A stretch of 64,000 bases of DNA, taken from positions 39,370 to 103,369 of the forward strand of contig JADZCC010000013.1 in the NCBI GenBank assembly GCA_020851785.1. Reading direction: 5' to 3'. The DNA is from Anaerolineales bacterium (GTDB taxonomy: Bacteria; Chloroflexota; Anaerolineae; Anaerolineales; Villigracilaceae). Under the pieces are notes generated by a model. That model saw nothing but the letters and a program-made list of their open reading frames with translations, did not search any database and was not told where the DNA came from. Below, one piece after another: positions 33,691 to 42,855 of this stretch; position 1 is the first letter of the stretch, and each line of letters starts with the position of its first letter. A program made the position numbers and the translations under genes.

Positions 33691-35034
33691 ATGTCAGATC
33701 AAATTTATGTAATCGGCCACATCAACCCGGATACGGATTCCATCGCCGCCGCCATGGGCTATGCCTGGCTTTTAAAGGAACGCGATGGCGCGCGCACTCT
33801 CGCCGCGCGCGCGGGCGCGCTGAACGCGCAAACTTTATGGGTCTTAAAAACGCTCGGACTGGAAGCGCCCACGCTCCTCACCGACGCTTCGCCCAAATTC
33901 GAGTCCGTCACCAAACGGCTGGATACAATCCGCCCCACTGAACAACTCAGCGCCGCCTGGGCCTTGGCCAGCCGTACCGGCGGCATTGCGCCCGTGGTCA
34001 ACGAAGATGGCCAGCCCTATGGTCTGATCAACGGGTTGAGCCTTTTCAAATATTTTTCAGAAACGCTCGGGCCGCGCCCCGGAGAAATTACCGTGCGCGA
34101 AATGATGAACGCAGAATGCAAAGATTCAGCCGAGACAGCCGTCCCCAAATACGCCGCCAACGCCCACATCCGCGACGCGCTCAACCGCATCCTGCGCGAC
34201 GAATTCAACGATTATTGGGTGGTGGACGAACGCGGCATGTACCTCGGCATCGCCAATCAACGCGACGTGCTCAACCCGCCGCGCCTCAAAATCATCCTCG
34301 TGGATCACAACGAGCCGCGCCAATCCATTGCCGCGCTGGAAGAAGCCGAACTGATTGAAATTTTGGATCATCACAAACTTGGCAACCCCTACACCCATCA
34401 ACCCATTCGCTTCACGGTGGATACCGTTGGATCCACCTCCACGCTCGTTTCAGAATTGACCGCCGAAGCGGGACTCTCCATGCCCCCGGCCTTGGCCGGA
34501 ACGCTCCTCGCCGGACTGGTATCTGATACGTTAACCCTAACCTCTCCCACCACCACACAGCGCGATCACGCCGCGGCGGAAAGGTTGTCCCGCTGGGCCT
34601 TCGTCGGCGGAAGCCCGCTTAAAGGCGAAACGGTTGCCTCGTATGGAAAAGCGGTATTAAGCGCCGGAGCCGGGCTCACCAACCGCCAGCCGGAAGAAAT
34701 CGTCAGCACAGATATAAAATCATTTGAAGGCGGCGGGTTCAAATTCGCAGTCGCTCAGGCCGAAGTCACCGACATTCTGCAATTAGCCGAACATATCACT
34801 CCGCTTCAAGCCGCATTGGATGACTTGCGCAACAAACGCGGGTTGGATTTTGCCATGCTCCTCGTCACCGACATTGTCCGCGGAACGAGTCACTTATTGA
34901 TTACGTCCAGCGCTCCAGCCATCCTCAACGACCTGCCCTACCCCCCGCTGGCCGACGGTACGCGCGACGCGCAAGGCGTAGTCTCCAGAAAGAAACAACT
35001 ATTACCCGCCGTATTGGGACTATTGGAAAGGTAG
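33691..35034 (+). CDS. ppaC: Family II (manganese-dependent) inorganic pyrophosphatase with CBS domains
   Basis: 447-residue DHH-family phosphatase that hydrolyses pyrophosphate to phosphate in the cytoplasm. Metal motifs are 'GHINPDTDSIAAAMGY', 'ILVDHNE' and 'EILDHHKLGN'; the C-terminal DHHA2 domain ends with the substrate-binding 'SRKKQLLPAV'. Between the first and second motifs lie two CBS repeats (about 70-195), so activity is probably regulated by adenine nucleotides as in other CBS-PPases. The DRTGG domain found in longer members is missing. Followed after 21 bases by xdhC. Confidence 0.93.
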   Translation: MSDQIYVIGHINPDTDSIAAAMGYAWLLKERDGARTLAARAGALNAQTLWVLKTLGLEAPTLLTDASPKFESVTKRLDTIRPTEQLSAAWALASRTGGIAPVVNEDGQPYGLINGLSLFKYFSETLGPRPGEITVREMMNAECKDSAETAVPKYAANAHIRDALNRILRDEFNDYWVVDERGMYLGIANQRDVLNPPRLKIILVDHNEPRQSIAALEEAELIEILDHHKLGNPYTHQPIRFTVDTVGSTSTLVSELTAEAGLSMPPALAGTLLAGLVSDTLTLTSPTTTQRDHAAAERLSRWAFVGGSPLKGETVASYGKAVLSAGAGLTNRQPEEIVSTDIKSFEGGGFKFAVAQAEVTDILQLAEHITPLQAALDDLRNKRGLDFAMLLVTDIVRGTSHLLITSSAPAILNDLPYPPLADGTRDAQGVVSRKKQLLPAVLGLLER

Positions 35035-35055
35035 CGCCACGCGCCAAACCAATCC

Positions 35056-35847
35056 ATGAAATCCATTTACCAGGCCCTGGCCGAACTTGAAAAAAACAAT
35101 CAACCTGCCGCGCTTTGTACGGTGACTAAGAGTCAAGGCTCCACGCCGCGACATGTGGGCAGTAAGATGCTCGTCTATTCAGACGGCACATTCATCGGCA
35201 CGATTGGCGGCGGGGATATGGAACACCGCGTGCTGGACGAAGCCTGGATGGCGCTGAGCGATGGCAAAGCGCGTTCGCTAACGTACACCTTGGCGGACCC
35301 AAAGCGCGGCGACCCGGGCGTGTGTGGCGGAACCGTGGAGGTATTTGTGGAACCGATTCTTCCAACCCCAACCCTCGTAGTAATTGGCGGCGGGCATGTA
35401 GGCAAGGCTGTCGTTCACCTGGCCAAATGGCTGGGGTTTCGCGTCGTCGTCAGCGATGACCGCGCCGAATTTTGCAATCCGCAGGCCGTCCCGGAGGCGG
35501 ATGAATATCTGCCTATTGAAATGGGGAAATTGGCGGAAAAACTGACAGTGACGAATCAAACCTATTTGGTCGTAACCAGCCGCGGGTCCGGGGTGGATGC
35601 GCAAGGTCTGCCGAGTCTGCTTAAATCCAAAGCCGCCTATATCGGGGTGATTGGATCCAAAAAAAGATGGCTGACCACTGTCAAGGCATTGAAAGAACAG
35701 GGCGTCGCTGACGAATTAATCGCTACAGTCCATTCGCCCATGGGGTTGGAACTGCAGGCCGAAACGCCGGAAGAAATTGCCATGAGCATTATGGCAGAAG
35801 TTTTGCTGGTAAAAAACCAGGCCAGCGGAAAGCCCATGCGCGGATGA
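35056..35847 (+). CDS. xdhC: XdhC/CoxI family molybdenum hydroxylase maturation factor
   Basis: 263 residues with both family parts: an N-terminal XdhC_CoxI domain ('LCTVTKSQGSTPRHVGSKML', 'GTIGGGDMEHRVLDEA', 'CGGTVEVFVEP') and a C-terminal Rossmann domain ('LVVIGGGHVGKAVVHLA', 'YIGVIGSKKR', 'VHSPMGLE'). XdhC proteins bind the molybdenum cofactor and insert the sulfurated form into xanthine dehydrogenase-like enzymes. It therefore probably serves the hydroxylase at 28481-31510, although the pyrophosphatase and HD-GYP genes lie between. The conserved Cys-Gly-Gly motif is intact. Confidence 0.92.
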   Translation: MKSIYQALAELEKNNQPAALCTVTKSQGSTPRHVGSKMLVYSDGTFIGTIGGGDMEHRVLDEAWMALSDGKARSLTYTLADPKRGDPGVCGGTVEVFVEPILPTPTLVVIGGGHVGKAVVHLAKWLGFRVVVSDDRAEFCNPQAVPEADEYLPIEMGKLAEKLTVTNQTYLVVTSRGSGVDAQGLPSLLKSKAAYIGVIGSKKRWLTTVKALKEQGVADELIATVHSPMGLELQAETPEEIAMSIMAEVLLVKNQASGKPMRG

Positions 35848-35901
35848 TTTCTGTGGAAACTTCTGCCGATGGTTTGCGTAGAAAGATAAGACAAACGGTT
35901 C

Positions 35902-35930
35902 TTGTACCGGCGTGCGGCATGGACTATAAT
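35902..35930 (+). promoter_or_regulatory. Promoter of the SPFH protein gene
   Basis: TTGTAC at 35902-35907 and TATAAT at 35925-35930 are separated by the ideal 17 bases. The ATG lies 32 bases further on behind an AAGGAG site. One of the best sigma-70-like promoters in the window. Confidence 0.7.
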
Positions 35931-35961
35931 TTGAACATTGTTTTCCAAAAGGAGAAATGAT

Positions 35962-37005
35962 ATGGCCAGAATTTTTGATGTGGTTGAATATCCAAATGAA
36001 ATGAGCGACGAGATCGTCCATCGCTTTCCAGAAGAAGGCATCGGCGATTATCGCATCGGTTCGCAGGTGATCGTCCGCGAGAGTCAGAGCGCGGTGTTCT
36101 TCCGTGACGGCAACGCGCTGGACGTATTCGGGGCGGGTCGGCATACGATTGCCACCGCCAACGTCCCTTTACTGATTGACTGGATCGGCAAGGCGTTTAA
36201 TGATCGCACGCCCTTCCCGGCTGAAGTTTATTTCGTTTCACGCAAGGAATTTGCAAACAAAAAATGGGGCACGCCCCAACCGATCATCGTCCGCAATCCA
36301 GGCATGGGATTGGGCGTGGCTTTATTGCAGGGCTTCGGCACTTATTCTTTTCAAGTGAAAGACCCGCAACAATTTGTAACGCAAGTTGTCGGCGCGCAAG
36401 GCGCGTATCGCACTGCGGATATTGAAGAACGCCTGCGCACCATGCTCCTTTCCAAACTGCAGGACGTGCTCGGCGAAACCGGCGCGAAGCATTCCGTGCC
36501 GGAGATGATTGGCCTGACCGAAGAGATCGGCGCCGGAGTGCGCGCCAAAGCCAAGGAAGATTTTGAAGCGCTTGGCTTAACGTTAAAGACCTTTTACGTT
36601 GGCAACATAAAGCCCAGCGAAAAATCTGCCCAGGAATTGCGCGATATGGGCATGTTGGACATGGCGACCTATACCCAATTGCAAGCCGCCGACGCGATGC
36701 GCGATGCGGCTCAAAACCAAAGCGGCGGCGCAGGCCTCACTGCCGGAATCGGCGCGGGGATGGGCATTGGCAATTTGATGGGACAAGCTTTGCAAGGCGG
36801 AATGCAGAACAACGCGCAGGGCGGCGCGCCCGTTAGCGGCGCAAAAATGCCGGACATTATGACTCCCGCCGAAGCCGCTCAATTTATGAAAGTCACCGAA
36901 GCGGACATCCTCGACGCGATCAATGAAGGCAGTTTGAAAGCCAAGAAGGTCGGCAAAGCCTTCCGCATCAGCAAGGACAACCTCGAAACGTTTATGAACA
37001 GCTAA
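35962..37005 (+). CDS. SPFH-domain protein with C-terminal excisionase-like HTH
   Basis: 347 residues. The N-terminal two thirds match the bacterial SPFH/YdjI group ('VHRFPEEGIGDYRIGSQVIV', 'QSAVFFRDGNALDVFGAGRH', 'FEALGLTLKTFYVGNI'). A Gly/Ala/Met-rich linker (about 235-290) follows. In place of the zinc ribbon usual in this group, the C-terminus is a MerR-like HTH_17/excisionase fold ('MTPAEAAQFMKVTEADILDA', 'KKVGKAFRISKDNLETFM'). SPFH proteins oligomerise at membranes or phage/virion-like assemblies; the HTH may serve as a protein-binding or DNA-binding tail. The ATG at 35962 follows AAGGAG. The gene has its own promoter and terminator. Confidence 0.87.
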   Translation: MARIFDVVEYPNEMSDEIVHRFPEEGIGDYRIGSQVIVRESQSAVFFRDGNALDVFGAGRHTIATANVPLLIDWIGKAFNDRTPFPAEVYFVSRKEFANKKWGTPQPIIVRNPGMGLGVALLQGFGTYSFQVKDPQQFVTQVVGAQGAYRTADIEERLRTMLLSKLQDVLGETGAKHSVPEMIGLTEEIGAGVRAKAKEDFEALGLTLKTFYVGNIKPSEKSAQELRDMGMLDMATYTQLQAADAMRDAAQNQSGGAGLTAGIGAGMGIGNLMGQALQGGMQNNAQGGAPVSGAKMPDIMTPAEAAQFMKVTEADILDAINEGSLKAKKVGKAFRISKDNLETFMNS

Positions 37006-37031
37006 ATCTGTTCCCGCTTTTCAAGTCACAC

Positions 37032-37069
37032 AACTCACCCGCAAATCTATTTTCGGGTGAGTTTATTTA
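37032..37069 (+). terminator. Intrinsic terminator after the SPFH gene
   Basis: AACTCACCCG (37032-37041) pairs with CGGGTGAGTT (37054-37063) across a 12-base loop, followed by a T-rich tail. Confidence 0.75.
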
Positions 37070-37091
37070 ATCAGCCTGTTTTGGAGCCGTC

Positions 37092-37838
37092 ATGCAAATT
37101 AACCTTTCGGATATTTTTGTTGAGATTGAAAATTTTATCTTTCAACTGCTGTTTTTTCTGGTTTTATTTCCAAAAACCGTCATTCAGAGCGTGATCCGCC
37201 CAAAGTGGATTCATGGCTACGTGACAGAGGAATTAAAGAAGGCGCAAAACGAGCAATTCAAAGAATATATGAATCCCCTGTATTTCTTTATTCTCAGCTA
37301 TTTCATCTCTTCGCTAATTGCGGGCGTAATTTTGACAAAGATTGAACCGGGCGCTTCCTCGCTTCTCTCCGCGCAAACGCTGGCGCTGAGCGCCATCCCA
37401 TACCTATTTCTGCCAATCCCTTTTGCGCTGGGCCTTTTGTTCATCAACCGCAAGCCAATCAACGAGGTGGAATACAAGCGCGCCTATTACATCCAGTTAA
37501 TCATCATGGCCATTGGGTTCATGTTATTTTTGGTCATTTGCTTATTTGCCCTGCCCCTGCTCACCAATCAAAACGGATCGCTCCTGACCTCGGCATTTTA
37601 CACGCTGATCACACTCGGCGGGTTCGTCGTTGCGACGCTCTGGTTTCTGGCCGCCCAAACGATTACCTTTTACAACGAAATCCTCCAAGCTCAAACCGCC
37701 GTGGAGAAGAAGTCGAAACTCATGCTTAAAGCGTTTTTGGCGACCATAGCCTGTTCAATGGCAGACGCCATCCTCATGGCGAATTTTGGCTTTATTGGCG
37801 ATTTGATCGAAGCGACCAAAGCCCTCGTTACGCCCTAA
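37092..37838 (+). CDS. Uncharacterised polytopic membrane protein (Yip1-like)
   Basis: 248 residues with about six hydrophobic segments. An N-terminal amphipathic region, 'FPKTVIQSVIRPKWIHGYV', precedes them, reminiscent of Yip1-domain proteins, but the match is weak. A GGAG site precedes the ATG. The gene ends within the convergent NAD(P)HX repair gene, overlapping it by 11 bases. No function can be assigned. Confidence 0.6.
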   Translation: MQINLSDIFVEIENFIFQLLFFLVLFPKTVIQSVIRPKWIHGYVTEELKKAQNEQFKEYMNPLYFFILSYFISSLIAGVILTKIEPGASSLLSAQTLALSAIPYLFLPIPFALGLLFINRKPINEVEYKRAYYIQLIIMAIGFMLFLVICLFALPLLTNQNGSLLTSAFYTLITLGGFVVATLWFLAAQTITFYNEILQAQTAVEKKSKLMLKAFLATIACSMADAILMANFGFIGDLIEATKALVTP

Positions 37839-39366
37839 TTTGCGCCAGGCCGGACAAGACCGTGGCGATGGTCTCGACGACATCGCCAGCCAACACCGAA
37901 GCGCTGGAGCCGAGTCTTTGCGCGGCGTGCAACCCTGCCTGAGCGTGAATGTACGCGCCCGCCACCGCCGCATCATATGGCGGAACTCCCTGAGCCAGCA
38001 ACCCCACAATCATGCCAGCCAAGGCGTCGCCTGTACCGGCGCGAGCCAAAGCCGGCGTAGCGACAGGGATAATCGTGACCCGTCCGTTGGGCGCCGCAAT
38101 CACCGTAAACGCGCCTTTCAAAACGACGACATGCCCCCACTCCTGCGCAAACTTGCGCGCGATTTCTTCGCGGTTATTTTGAATCTCTTCTTTCGATAGC
38201 CCAGTCAGCGCGGACATTTCGCCGGGGTGCGGCGTCAATACGGTCTGGTTAGCTAGTCGCTCAGGCCAATCCTTGTGTTGAGCCAGATGGCGTAATCCGT
38301 CTGCGTCAACCACCATGGGGATTTTCACCGATGGGAGCAAATCTTCCACAAACATTTGCGTACACAAATGCGCGCCAAGCCCGGGACCCATCAAAAACGC
38401 AGTGGCGCGTTCAAAGCCCTGCAAAGCAACTTCCACCGCCTGGTCTGAAATAAATCCATTTTCGTGCGGGAGCAAAACCCAGGCGGCTTCGGGCAAATGC
38501 CCGGCCAGAGCGCCATGCACAGGCGCGGGCGTAGCCACCGTCACCAGCCCGGCGCCAATGCGATAGGCGGCTTTGCCAGCCAGCAAAGCCGCGCCGGTAT
38601 AAGCGGTTGAACCAGCCACCACGAAAGCCGTACCAAACGTCCCCTTGTGCGAAGCGGCTGTGCGCTTGGGCAGAATCGCCGAAACCATTTCAGAGTCGGC
38701 CACTTCATCTTTAATTGTGTTTAATAATACAGCGGGCAGTCCGATCTCCATCGCTTTCAAAGCGCCGATCCATTCAAACGCGGGCAGTTTGAGCAGACCG
38801 CGCTTCACGGCCGCCATCGTCGCCGTCAGGCTGGCGGGAAGCGTCTCCGCGGCCGCCGCGCCCGAATTGCAATCCACGCCGGAGGGACAATCCACAGCGA
38901 TGACAAATAGATTAGACGTTCCAAGCGCTTGTTTGATTTGATTCAAAACCTGCGCCGCTTCGCTCCTTAACGGAAGTTTGATTCCCGTCCCCAGCAGTCC
39001 ATCCAAAAGGACATTTGACTCGTTTAGAAAAACCTGCAGGGCTTCGGCGCTGGGGAAATGCGCGGCCTCTCCGCCGCTCTCCACAAATTGCCGAAGCAAT
39101 TCATCCTCCAGGTTGCGCCCAACCAGATAAGCCCGCGCCCACCAACCTTGTTGCCCCAGATGCGTTAACGCAATTAACGTATCTCCACCGTTCTTTCCGG
39201 AACCCACAATTCCTGTAACGGTCTGCCAGTTCTTCTCGCGCCCTAACTGAGCGACCAGCTTGGCCAACCCTGTTCCGGCGTTTTGCATCATCATGGCGTA
39301 GGTCAGCCCGCCCCTATTCGCGCGTTCTTCAAGCGCAAGCATTTCAGCTACCGAGACAAGTTTCAT
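37828..39366 (-). CDS. nnr: Bifunctional NAD(P)H-hydrate epimerase / ADP-dependent dehydratase
   Basis: 512 residues with the standard fusion: YjeF_N epimerase (1 to about 215; 'GIVGSGKNGGDTLIALTHL', 'VDCPSGVDCNSG') and C-terminal carbohydrate-kinase-like dehydratase (about 225-505; 'FLMGPGLGAHL', 'VVDADGLRHLAQ', 'LTPHPGEMSALTG', 'RAGTGDALAGMIVGLLAQG'). It repairs hydrated NADH/NADPH in the cytoplasm by epimerising the R form and dehydrating the S form. The ATG at 39366 is only 64 bases from the divergent EamA gene start. Confidence 0.95.
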   Translation of the reverse strand: MKLVSVAEMLALEERANRGGLTYAMMMQNAGTGLAKLVAQLGREKNWQTVTGIVGSGKNGGDTLIALTHLGQQGWWARAYLVGRNLEDELLRQFVESGGEAAHFPSAEALQVFLNESNVLLDGLLGTGIKLPLRSEAAQVLNQIKQALGTSNLFVIAVDCPSGVDCNSGAAAAETLPASLTATMAAVKRGLLKLPAFEWIGALKAMEIGLPAVLLNTIKDEVADSEMVSAILPKRTAASHKGTFGTAFVVAGSTAYTGAALLAGKAAYRIGAGLVTVATPAPVHGALAGHLPEAAWVLLPHENGFISDQAVEVALQGFERATAFLMGPGLGAHLCTQMFVEDLLPSVKIPMVVDADGLRHLAQHKDWPERLANQTVLTPHPGEMSALTGLSKEEIQNNREEIARKFAQEWGHVVVLKGAFTVIAAPNGRVTIIPVATPALARAGTGDALAGMIVGLLAQGVPPYDAAVAGAYIHAQAGLHAAQRLGSSASVLAGDVVETIATVLSGLAQIRA

Positions 39367-39417
39367 GGGGTTAATTAACTCACATATTCAGCGGGCTGAA
39401 CAGGGGGAAGGTTTCGA

Positions 39418-39423
39418 TATAAT
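39418..39423 (+). promoter_or_regulatory. -10 box of EamA transporter gene, probably leaderless
   Basis: TATAAT is followed by seven bases (TGGCGAC) and the ATG at 39431. No Shine-Dalgarno is present. It argues for the shorter start over the ATG at 39365, which would be upstream of its own promoter. Confidence 0.55.
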
Positions 39424-39430
39424 TGGCGAC

Positions 39431-40312
39431 ATGATACAAAAACACAGCGCATTAGGTTTACTGGCCGGGTTGGGAGCCGCCGCCATTTGGGGCGGGATGT
39501 ATGTAGTCAGCAAGGTGGTTTTGGAAGTCATTCCGCCCTTTGCATTATTGAGCGCGCGACTGCTTTTAGGCGCGCTTACTTTGGGCGTGATCCTCCTCTT
39601 TCAAAAGGGCAAACTAAATTTCACTAGAGCGCAATTTTGGCAGAGCGTGGCCGTTGGTTTTGTGGGCTATGGCATTTCATTGGGCTTTCAATTTGTCGGC
39701 ACAAAACTTTCGACCGCCTCCAATGGCGCGCTGGTCACCTCCGCCACTCCGGCGTTCGTTTTAATTTTTGCGCCGTTTCTGCTTGGCGAGAAAAACACCG
39801 CCCGCAAAATTATCGCCCTATTCGTTGCAACGCTGGGAGTCGTCGCCGTGATTGACCCGCGCAACGCAGAACTCTCCCCCACTTTATTTTGGGGCAATAT
39901 TTGTTTACTGATGGCAGCGCTCACCTGGGCGCTATATTCAACGCTGGTTCGCAAAGTCAGCCAAAACGCTCCGCTCCTGATTTCCAGCGCAGTGATGTTT
40001 TTAGGCGGCCTGCCTTCGAGCCTGCTGTTTGGGATTTGGGAAGTGAACACGCAAGGGATCGGTCAAATTACGCTGGGCATCGTCGGCGGGCTGTTATTTT
40101 TGGGAATTATCTCCACCGCGCTCGCGATGTATTTGTGGAATTACGCCTTCGCCGAATTGCCCGCCTCCGTGGCCTCGCTGACGTTCTTTGCCCAGCCGAT
40201 TGTAGGGACGCTCCTCGGATGGTTCTTCCTCGCTGAAACCATCACGCCGTTGTTTTTGGTTGGCGGGGTTTTGATCGGCGTTGGGATTTTAGTTGCAATC
40301 TCTGAAGGGTAG
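39431..40312 (+). CDS. EamA/DMT family transporter
   Basis: 293-residue membrane protein with ten hydrophobic helices in two EamA repeats: repeat 1 starts 'GLGAAAIWGGMYVVSKVVL' and repeat 2 'LLMAALTWALYSTLVRKV'; both end with the typical 'E/Pro' helix ('TPAFVLIFAPFLLGE', 'AQPIVGTLLGWFFLAE'). Members export amino acids, nucleotides or other metabolites; the substrate is unknown. The start at 39431 gives the normal N-terminus and has a -10 box seven bases upstream. Confidence 0.9.
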   Translation: MIQKHSALGLLAGLGAAAIWGGMYVVSKVVLEVIPPFALLSARLLLGALTLGVILLFQKGKLNFTRAQFWQSVAVGFVGYGISLGFQFVGTKLSTASNGALVTSATPAFVLIFAPFLLGEKNTARKIIALFVATLGVVAVIDPRNAELSPTLFWGNICLLMAALTWALYSTLVRKVSQNAPLLISSAVMFLGGLPSSLLFGIWEVNTQGIGQITLGIVGGLLFLGIISTALAMYLWNYAFAELPASVASLTFFAQPIVGTLLGWFFLAETITPLFLVGGVLIGVGILVAISEG

Positions 40313-40365
40313 GAAAAGGCCGGTTGCGCGGGAGCAACCTTCCGCGCGGCGGGCGGCGTGGCGCA

Positions 40366-41712
40366 TTAAGCAGAATCTTTTGCGGGCTTGAGAAATCTCA
40401 ATTGGGCGGAATATTTTGGAATCAGAAAATCCAACACAAAGAACAAAAGAAACCACACGCCCAGACGCATGAGGATGTTATGGGAAACGGAATGCCGCGC
40501 AATGTCGTTGGGGTCTGCCGCCCAAACCAAAACCGCCTGCGGATAGGAAAGTAAAATCATCAGGAGCGGAATGTACCAGACGCTTTTTTGTTCGCGCCAG
40601 GCAATGGGAATGAAGAAAGCGGCCAAGAGATTGGCGATGAAAAAGAAAAACAGGCCGAAGCGCGTTGGATATAACAACTCCGCCAGGCGCGCATCTTTGA
40701 GGATGGGGCGATAGCCGGTGGCGGTGTAGTAGAAAACGTCGGGATAAAAACTTTGCCCGGCGGTTTCCGTGAAAACTTTTTGAAACGTATCCGCCTTGAA
40801 AAACCAGAGGAAGCGCAAATATTGGGCATGGCCCGACTCTTGGGCCCATTGACGATAACCCGCCTGATCCGCGTCAAAGGTCAGGGCGATGTTGACTGCA
40901 AATTTTTGGCCCGCCTCCGGGTTGCGCGACATTTCCACCAACCGCTCGTCCACTGGCATTCCATGTTCGCGGAAGTAATTGGTGTATTCGTCCGATGGAT
41001 AAATCCGAAGGGCGGTGTTCATCAGGATGGCGCGATAGGGGCGCAAACCCAATTCGGCAAGGCGCGAACTGATTCCAAAGATGAGGAGAAATGCAAAGCT
41101 CAGCGCCAACGCTTTAGAACGCGCTTTGCCCAGCCCAAACACGGGCAGGTTGATCAGCGCAATCATCAACAATAAATAAGCGAAGGTGTCGCGGGTCAAC
41201 GTCATGCCCACCGCAAAACACAAAAGCAGAATCAGTTTATACGCTTTCCATTCTCGCAAAAGCCAAAACGCCGCGGCCAGAAAGAGCGCCATAAACGAAA
41301 GCGCGATGGATTCGCTCCCTAAAAATGGGTCCCACATAAAGATGTCGCGGCTGAGGCTGAAGGCCAGCGCGAGAACGAACAGCGGCGGTTTGAGCCAATT
41401 TGAAGCGACTGCCTGCGTAGCGCAATAAGCCAAAGCCGCCCACGCAAAGATTGAAAAATAGAGTTGCAGTTGAAAGATGCGTTCCGGGTCCGAGCCTACA
41501 GTTTTCCAAAACAGCGCTGTGCCGGGAGCGCGCAGGTCGGTCCAAAATTCACGGGAGAAGACCGGCAGACTGGCGTTATGCAGGTACTCTCCCGTATCGC
41601 CAAAACTGCGCGGCTCTTTGACGCGCTCTGCATTGTGGATGCGCACATAGCCATAATAACCAATGGCGATAACTTGGAAGAGGGTAAACAGAAGCGCGTA
41701 AGTTTTTTTCAT
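40366..41712 (-). CDS. Uncharacterised GT-C-like polytopic membrane protein
   Basis: 448 residues with about ten hydrophobic segments. A conserved-looking acidic first loop ('PRSFGDTGEYLHNA') and a second 'MWDPFLGSESIAL' loop resemble lipid-linked glycosyltransferases of GT-C topology, but no family motif is certain. The ATG at 41712 is chosen over a TTG one codon earlier. Its start is 38 bases after the stop of rodA on the same strand, so it may be the tail of the shape operon. Function is unknown. Confidence 0.6.
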   Translation of the reverse strand: MKKTYALLFTLFQVIAIGYYGYVRIHNAERVKEPRSFGDTGEYLHNASLPVFSREFWTDLRAPGTALFWKTVGSDPERIFQLQLYFSIFAWAALAYCATQAVASNWLKPPLFVLALAFSLSRDIFMWDPFLGSESIALSFMALFLAAAFWLLREWKAYKLILLLCFAVGMTLTRDTFAYLLLMIALINLPVFGLGKARSKALALSFAFLLIFGISSRLAELGLRPYRAILMNTALRIYPSDEYTNYFREHGMPVDERLVEMSRNPEAGQKFAVNIALTFDADQAGYRQWAQESGHAQYLRFLWFFKADTFQKVFTETAGQSFYPDVFYYTATGYRPILKDARLAELLYPTRFGLFFFFIANLLAAFFIPIAWREQKSVWYIPLLMILLSYPQAVLVWAADPNDIARHSVSHNILMRLGVWFLLFFVLDFLIPKYSAQLRFLKPAKDSA

Positions 41713-41749
41713 CAAAAGAAAGTTGAAATGCAGAAATAATTGAGCGTCG

Positions 41750-42850
41750 TCAGAAGTCCATGGTTTTGTGGCGCATGGCCACGCTTTCGACCAGCCCCAC
41801 GCAGACCATCAGCGACATTAAGCCAGAGCCGCCATAACTGAAGAACGGCAGAGGCAAGCCGGAAACCGGAATGAGATTCATATTCATGGCCAGGTTGGCC
41901 GCGCCTTGAAAGAAGAGCAAAGTCGCCACGCCGAGGGCAATCATCGAGCCGGAAACGTCGCGCGCTTTTTGGGCCGTGCGGATACAGCGCCAGACGACAA
42001 AGCCGATGGTGGCAATCACCAGGATGGCGCCGATCAGCCCAAACTCTTCCGAAATGACGGAGAAAATAAAGTCCGTATGGCGCACTTTCATAAAGCGCAG
42101 TTGCGTTTGCGTGCCATGACCCAAGCCCTTGCCCCACAAGCCGCCCGAACCAATTGCAATCAGCGCTTGTTGCACGTTATAGATGGCGCCATAACTGGCG
42201 TTGGGGTCTGGGAAGAGGAAGGTGATGACGCGCTGTTTTTGATAATCTGCCAGAAATGGAAAAGCCAGCGCTGCACCTGCGAGGCCGGACACGCCCATCC
42301 AAAAGAGGGTTTTCAATTCGATTCGATTCATCCAAACCATAAAGAACCAGATCACCATGGTGACGATGACATTGCTCAAATTGGGTTGAAGCAAAATCCA
42401 AATGAGCAGGCCCCACGTCCAGAGCAAACTTAAACCCAGCCACTTAAGGTCGCGCGGTTGAAATTGACTCTTTTCAAAATAGCGCGCCAAAATCAAAATG
42501 ATGACGATCTTGGCAAACTCGGTCGGTTGCAAAAAAAGCACGCCAATTTGAAACCAACGATTGGCGCCGAAGGTCGCCTGCCCCAACCCGGAAAGCGAGA
42601 TGAGAAAGGCCATCATCACCAGATAGATTGGCCAATGGATGGACAGCCAGTAGCGATAATCAATACCGGCAAGGATAAAGATGACCACAATGCCGACAAT
42701 TAAAAAATAGGTCTGACGGGTGGGATAGGTAATCAGTTCTTCGTTACCGGCAATGGCGGAACGAATCATGGCCACGCCAAAGGCCGAGGCCAAAACTACA
42801 GCCCCTAAGAGGAGAAAGTCAAAATTTCTCCATGAGAGCGGACGAGACAT
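41750..42850 (-). CDS. mrdB: Rod-shape peptidoglycan polymerase RodA (SEDS family)
   Basis: 366-residue SEDS glycosyltransferase that polymerises lipid II during elongation with its transpeptidase partner PBP2 (mrdA in this cluster). Ten TM helices. The SEDS signatures are 'RWFQIGVLFLQPTEFAKIVI', with the key Glu-Phe-Ala-Lys, and the extracytoplasmic loop 'RFMKVRHTDFIFSVISEEFG', followed by 'LPFFSYGGSGLM'. RodA rather than FtsW is favoured by the elongation-gene neighbourhood. It follows minE after five bases. Confidence 0.92.
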   Translation of the reverse strand: MSRPLSWRNFDFLLLGAVVLASAFGVAMIRSAIAGNEELITYPTRQTYFLIVGIVVIFILAGIDYRYWLSIHWPIYLVMMAFLISLSGLGQATFGANRWFQIGVLFLQPTEFAKIVIILILARYFEKSQFQPRDLKWLGLSLLWTWGLLIWILLQPNLSNVIVTMVIWFFMVWMNRIELKTLFWMGVSGLAGAALAFPFLADYQKQRVITFLFPDPNASYGAIYNVQQALIAIGSGGLWGKGLGHGTQTQLRFMKVRHTDFIFSVISEEFGLIGAILVIATIGFVVWRCIRTAQKARDVSGSMIALGVATLLFFQGAANLAMNMNLIPVSGLPLPFFSYGGSGLMSLMVCVGLVESVAMRHKTMDF

Positions 42851-42855
42851 GCCAA

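Noticed and set aside
36583..36882. Small open frame opposite the SPFH gene linker
   Set aside because: Arises from the Gly/Ala-rich linker; no ribosome-binding site or recognisable domain.
40322..40339. GGTTGC/GCAACC hairpin between the EamA gene and the gene at 40366
   Set aside because: Only six base pairs and no T run; too weak to call as a terminator.
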